DNA of 64,000 nt, taken from Alentia gelatinosa. Taxonomy: Eukaryota; Annelida; Polychaeta; Phyllodocida; Polynoidae. The position numbers and the translations under genes were made by a program. The number at the start of each line of letters is the position of its first letter. The first letter of the stretch is position 1. The notes under the pieces were generated by a model, which ran no database searches, was not told the DNA's origin, and saw only the letters and a list, made by a program, of their open reading frames with translations. Below are positions 63,931 through 64,000 of this stretch, piece by piece. The stretch spans positions 41,499,718 through 41,563,717 of the forward strand of contig OX465590.1 in assembly GCA_950022655.1 (NCBI GenBank), in the 5' to 3' direction.

Positions 63931-64000
63931 GCTTTTGTATTACTGTTAAAAAGATAAATATTGAGTCAACGACCAACAGAACTTTTTTCATAATAGCTGA

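Larger units (their letters stand above)
61891..64000. other. CFAP74 intron to the right edge
   Basis: No exon is recognised after 61890. Contents: a SINE-like copy (62655-62790), the inverted TTGCTCC element (62795-63055), TA repeats near 63186 and the palindrome at 63755-63930. Confidence 0.65.

Overview
The window is animal nuclear DNA. It carries two spliced protein genes on the + strand with GT-AG introns, embedded in intron and intergenic DNA dense with short inverted-repeat elements, SINE pieces and minisatellites. Content and repeat style suggest a marine invertebrate, probably a lophotrochozoan such as a mollusc. That placement is an impression, not something the sequence proves.

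Region 1 (1 to about 9.9 kb) holds the 3' nine exons of RIOK3, an atypical RIO-family kinase (318-7551, stop at 7549-7551). The 5' end lies upstream of the window. Exon 5240-5410 carries the catalytic loop. It is preceded by three 142-bp tandem copies of its own acceptor plus its first about 51 bases, each ending in an in-frame stop. A 45-bp minisatellite sits just upstream of exon 2320-2447.

Region 2 (about 7.6 to 14.6 kb) is the RIOK3 3' flank and the CFAP74 upstream region. It holds repeats only: a minisatellite, a TIR element of about 500 bp, a TIR element of about 1 kb, stable hairpins and a cluster of AGATCT palindromes.

Region 3 (14.6 to 61.9 kb) is CFAP74, encoding a ciliary central-pair protein. 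I placed 36 coding exons whose phases all agree and which sum to 4260 nt, or 1420 codons without a stop. They run from an acidic N terminus, through a long coiled coil, to a series of ASH/MSP-like beta-sandwich domains. The gene continues past the right edge. Exon 50262-50437 is followed by about eight in-frame 72-bp copies of its own 3' end, most with a splice donor.

The strongest unexplained signal is a family of long hairpins (at least 13 loci). Their arms differ from copy to copy, but the centre stays close to GAGGC-NNN-GCCGAG, which folds as a GGC/GCC stem with a three-base loop and tandem G.A mismatches. Other repeat findings are a MITE family with CAGGGATGTCAGTT termini and 6-bp target duplications, a tRNA-derived SINE, and scattered hammerhead-like CTGANGA...GAAAC cores.

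RIOK3 acts in cytoplasmic small-subunit maturation and CFAP74 in the axoneme. Nothing suggests a shared function; they are head-to-tail neighbours about 7 kb apart.
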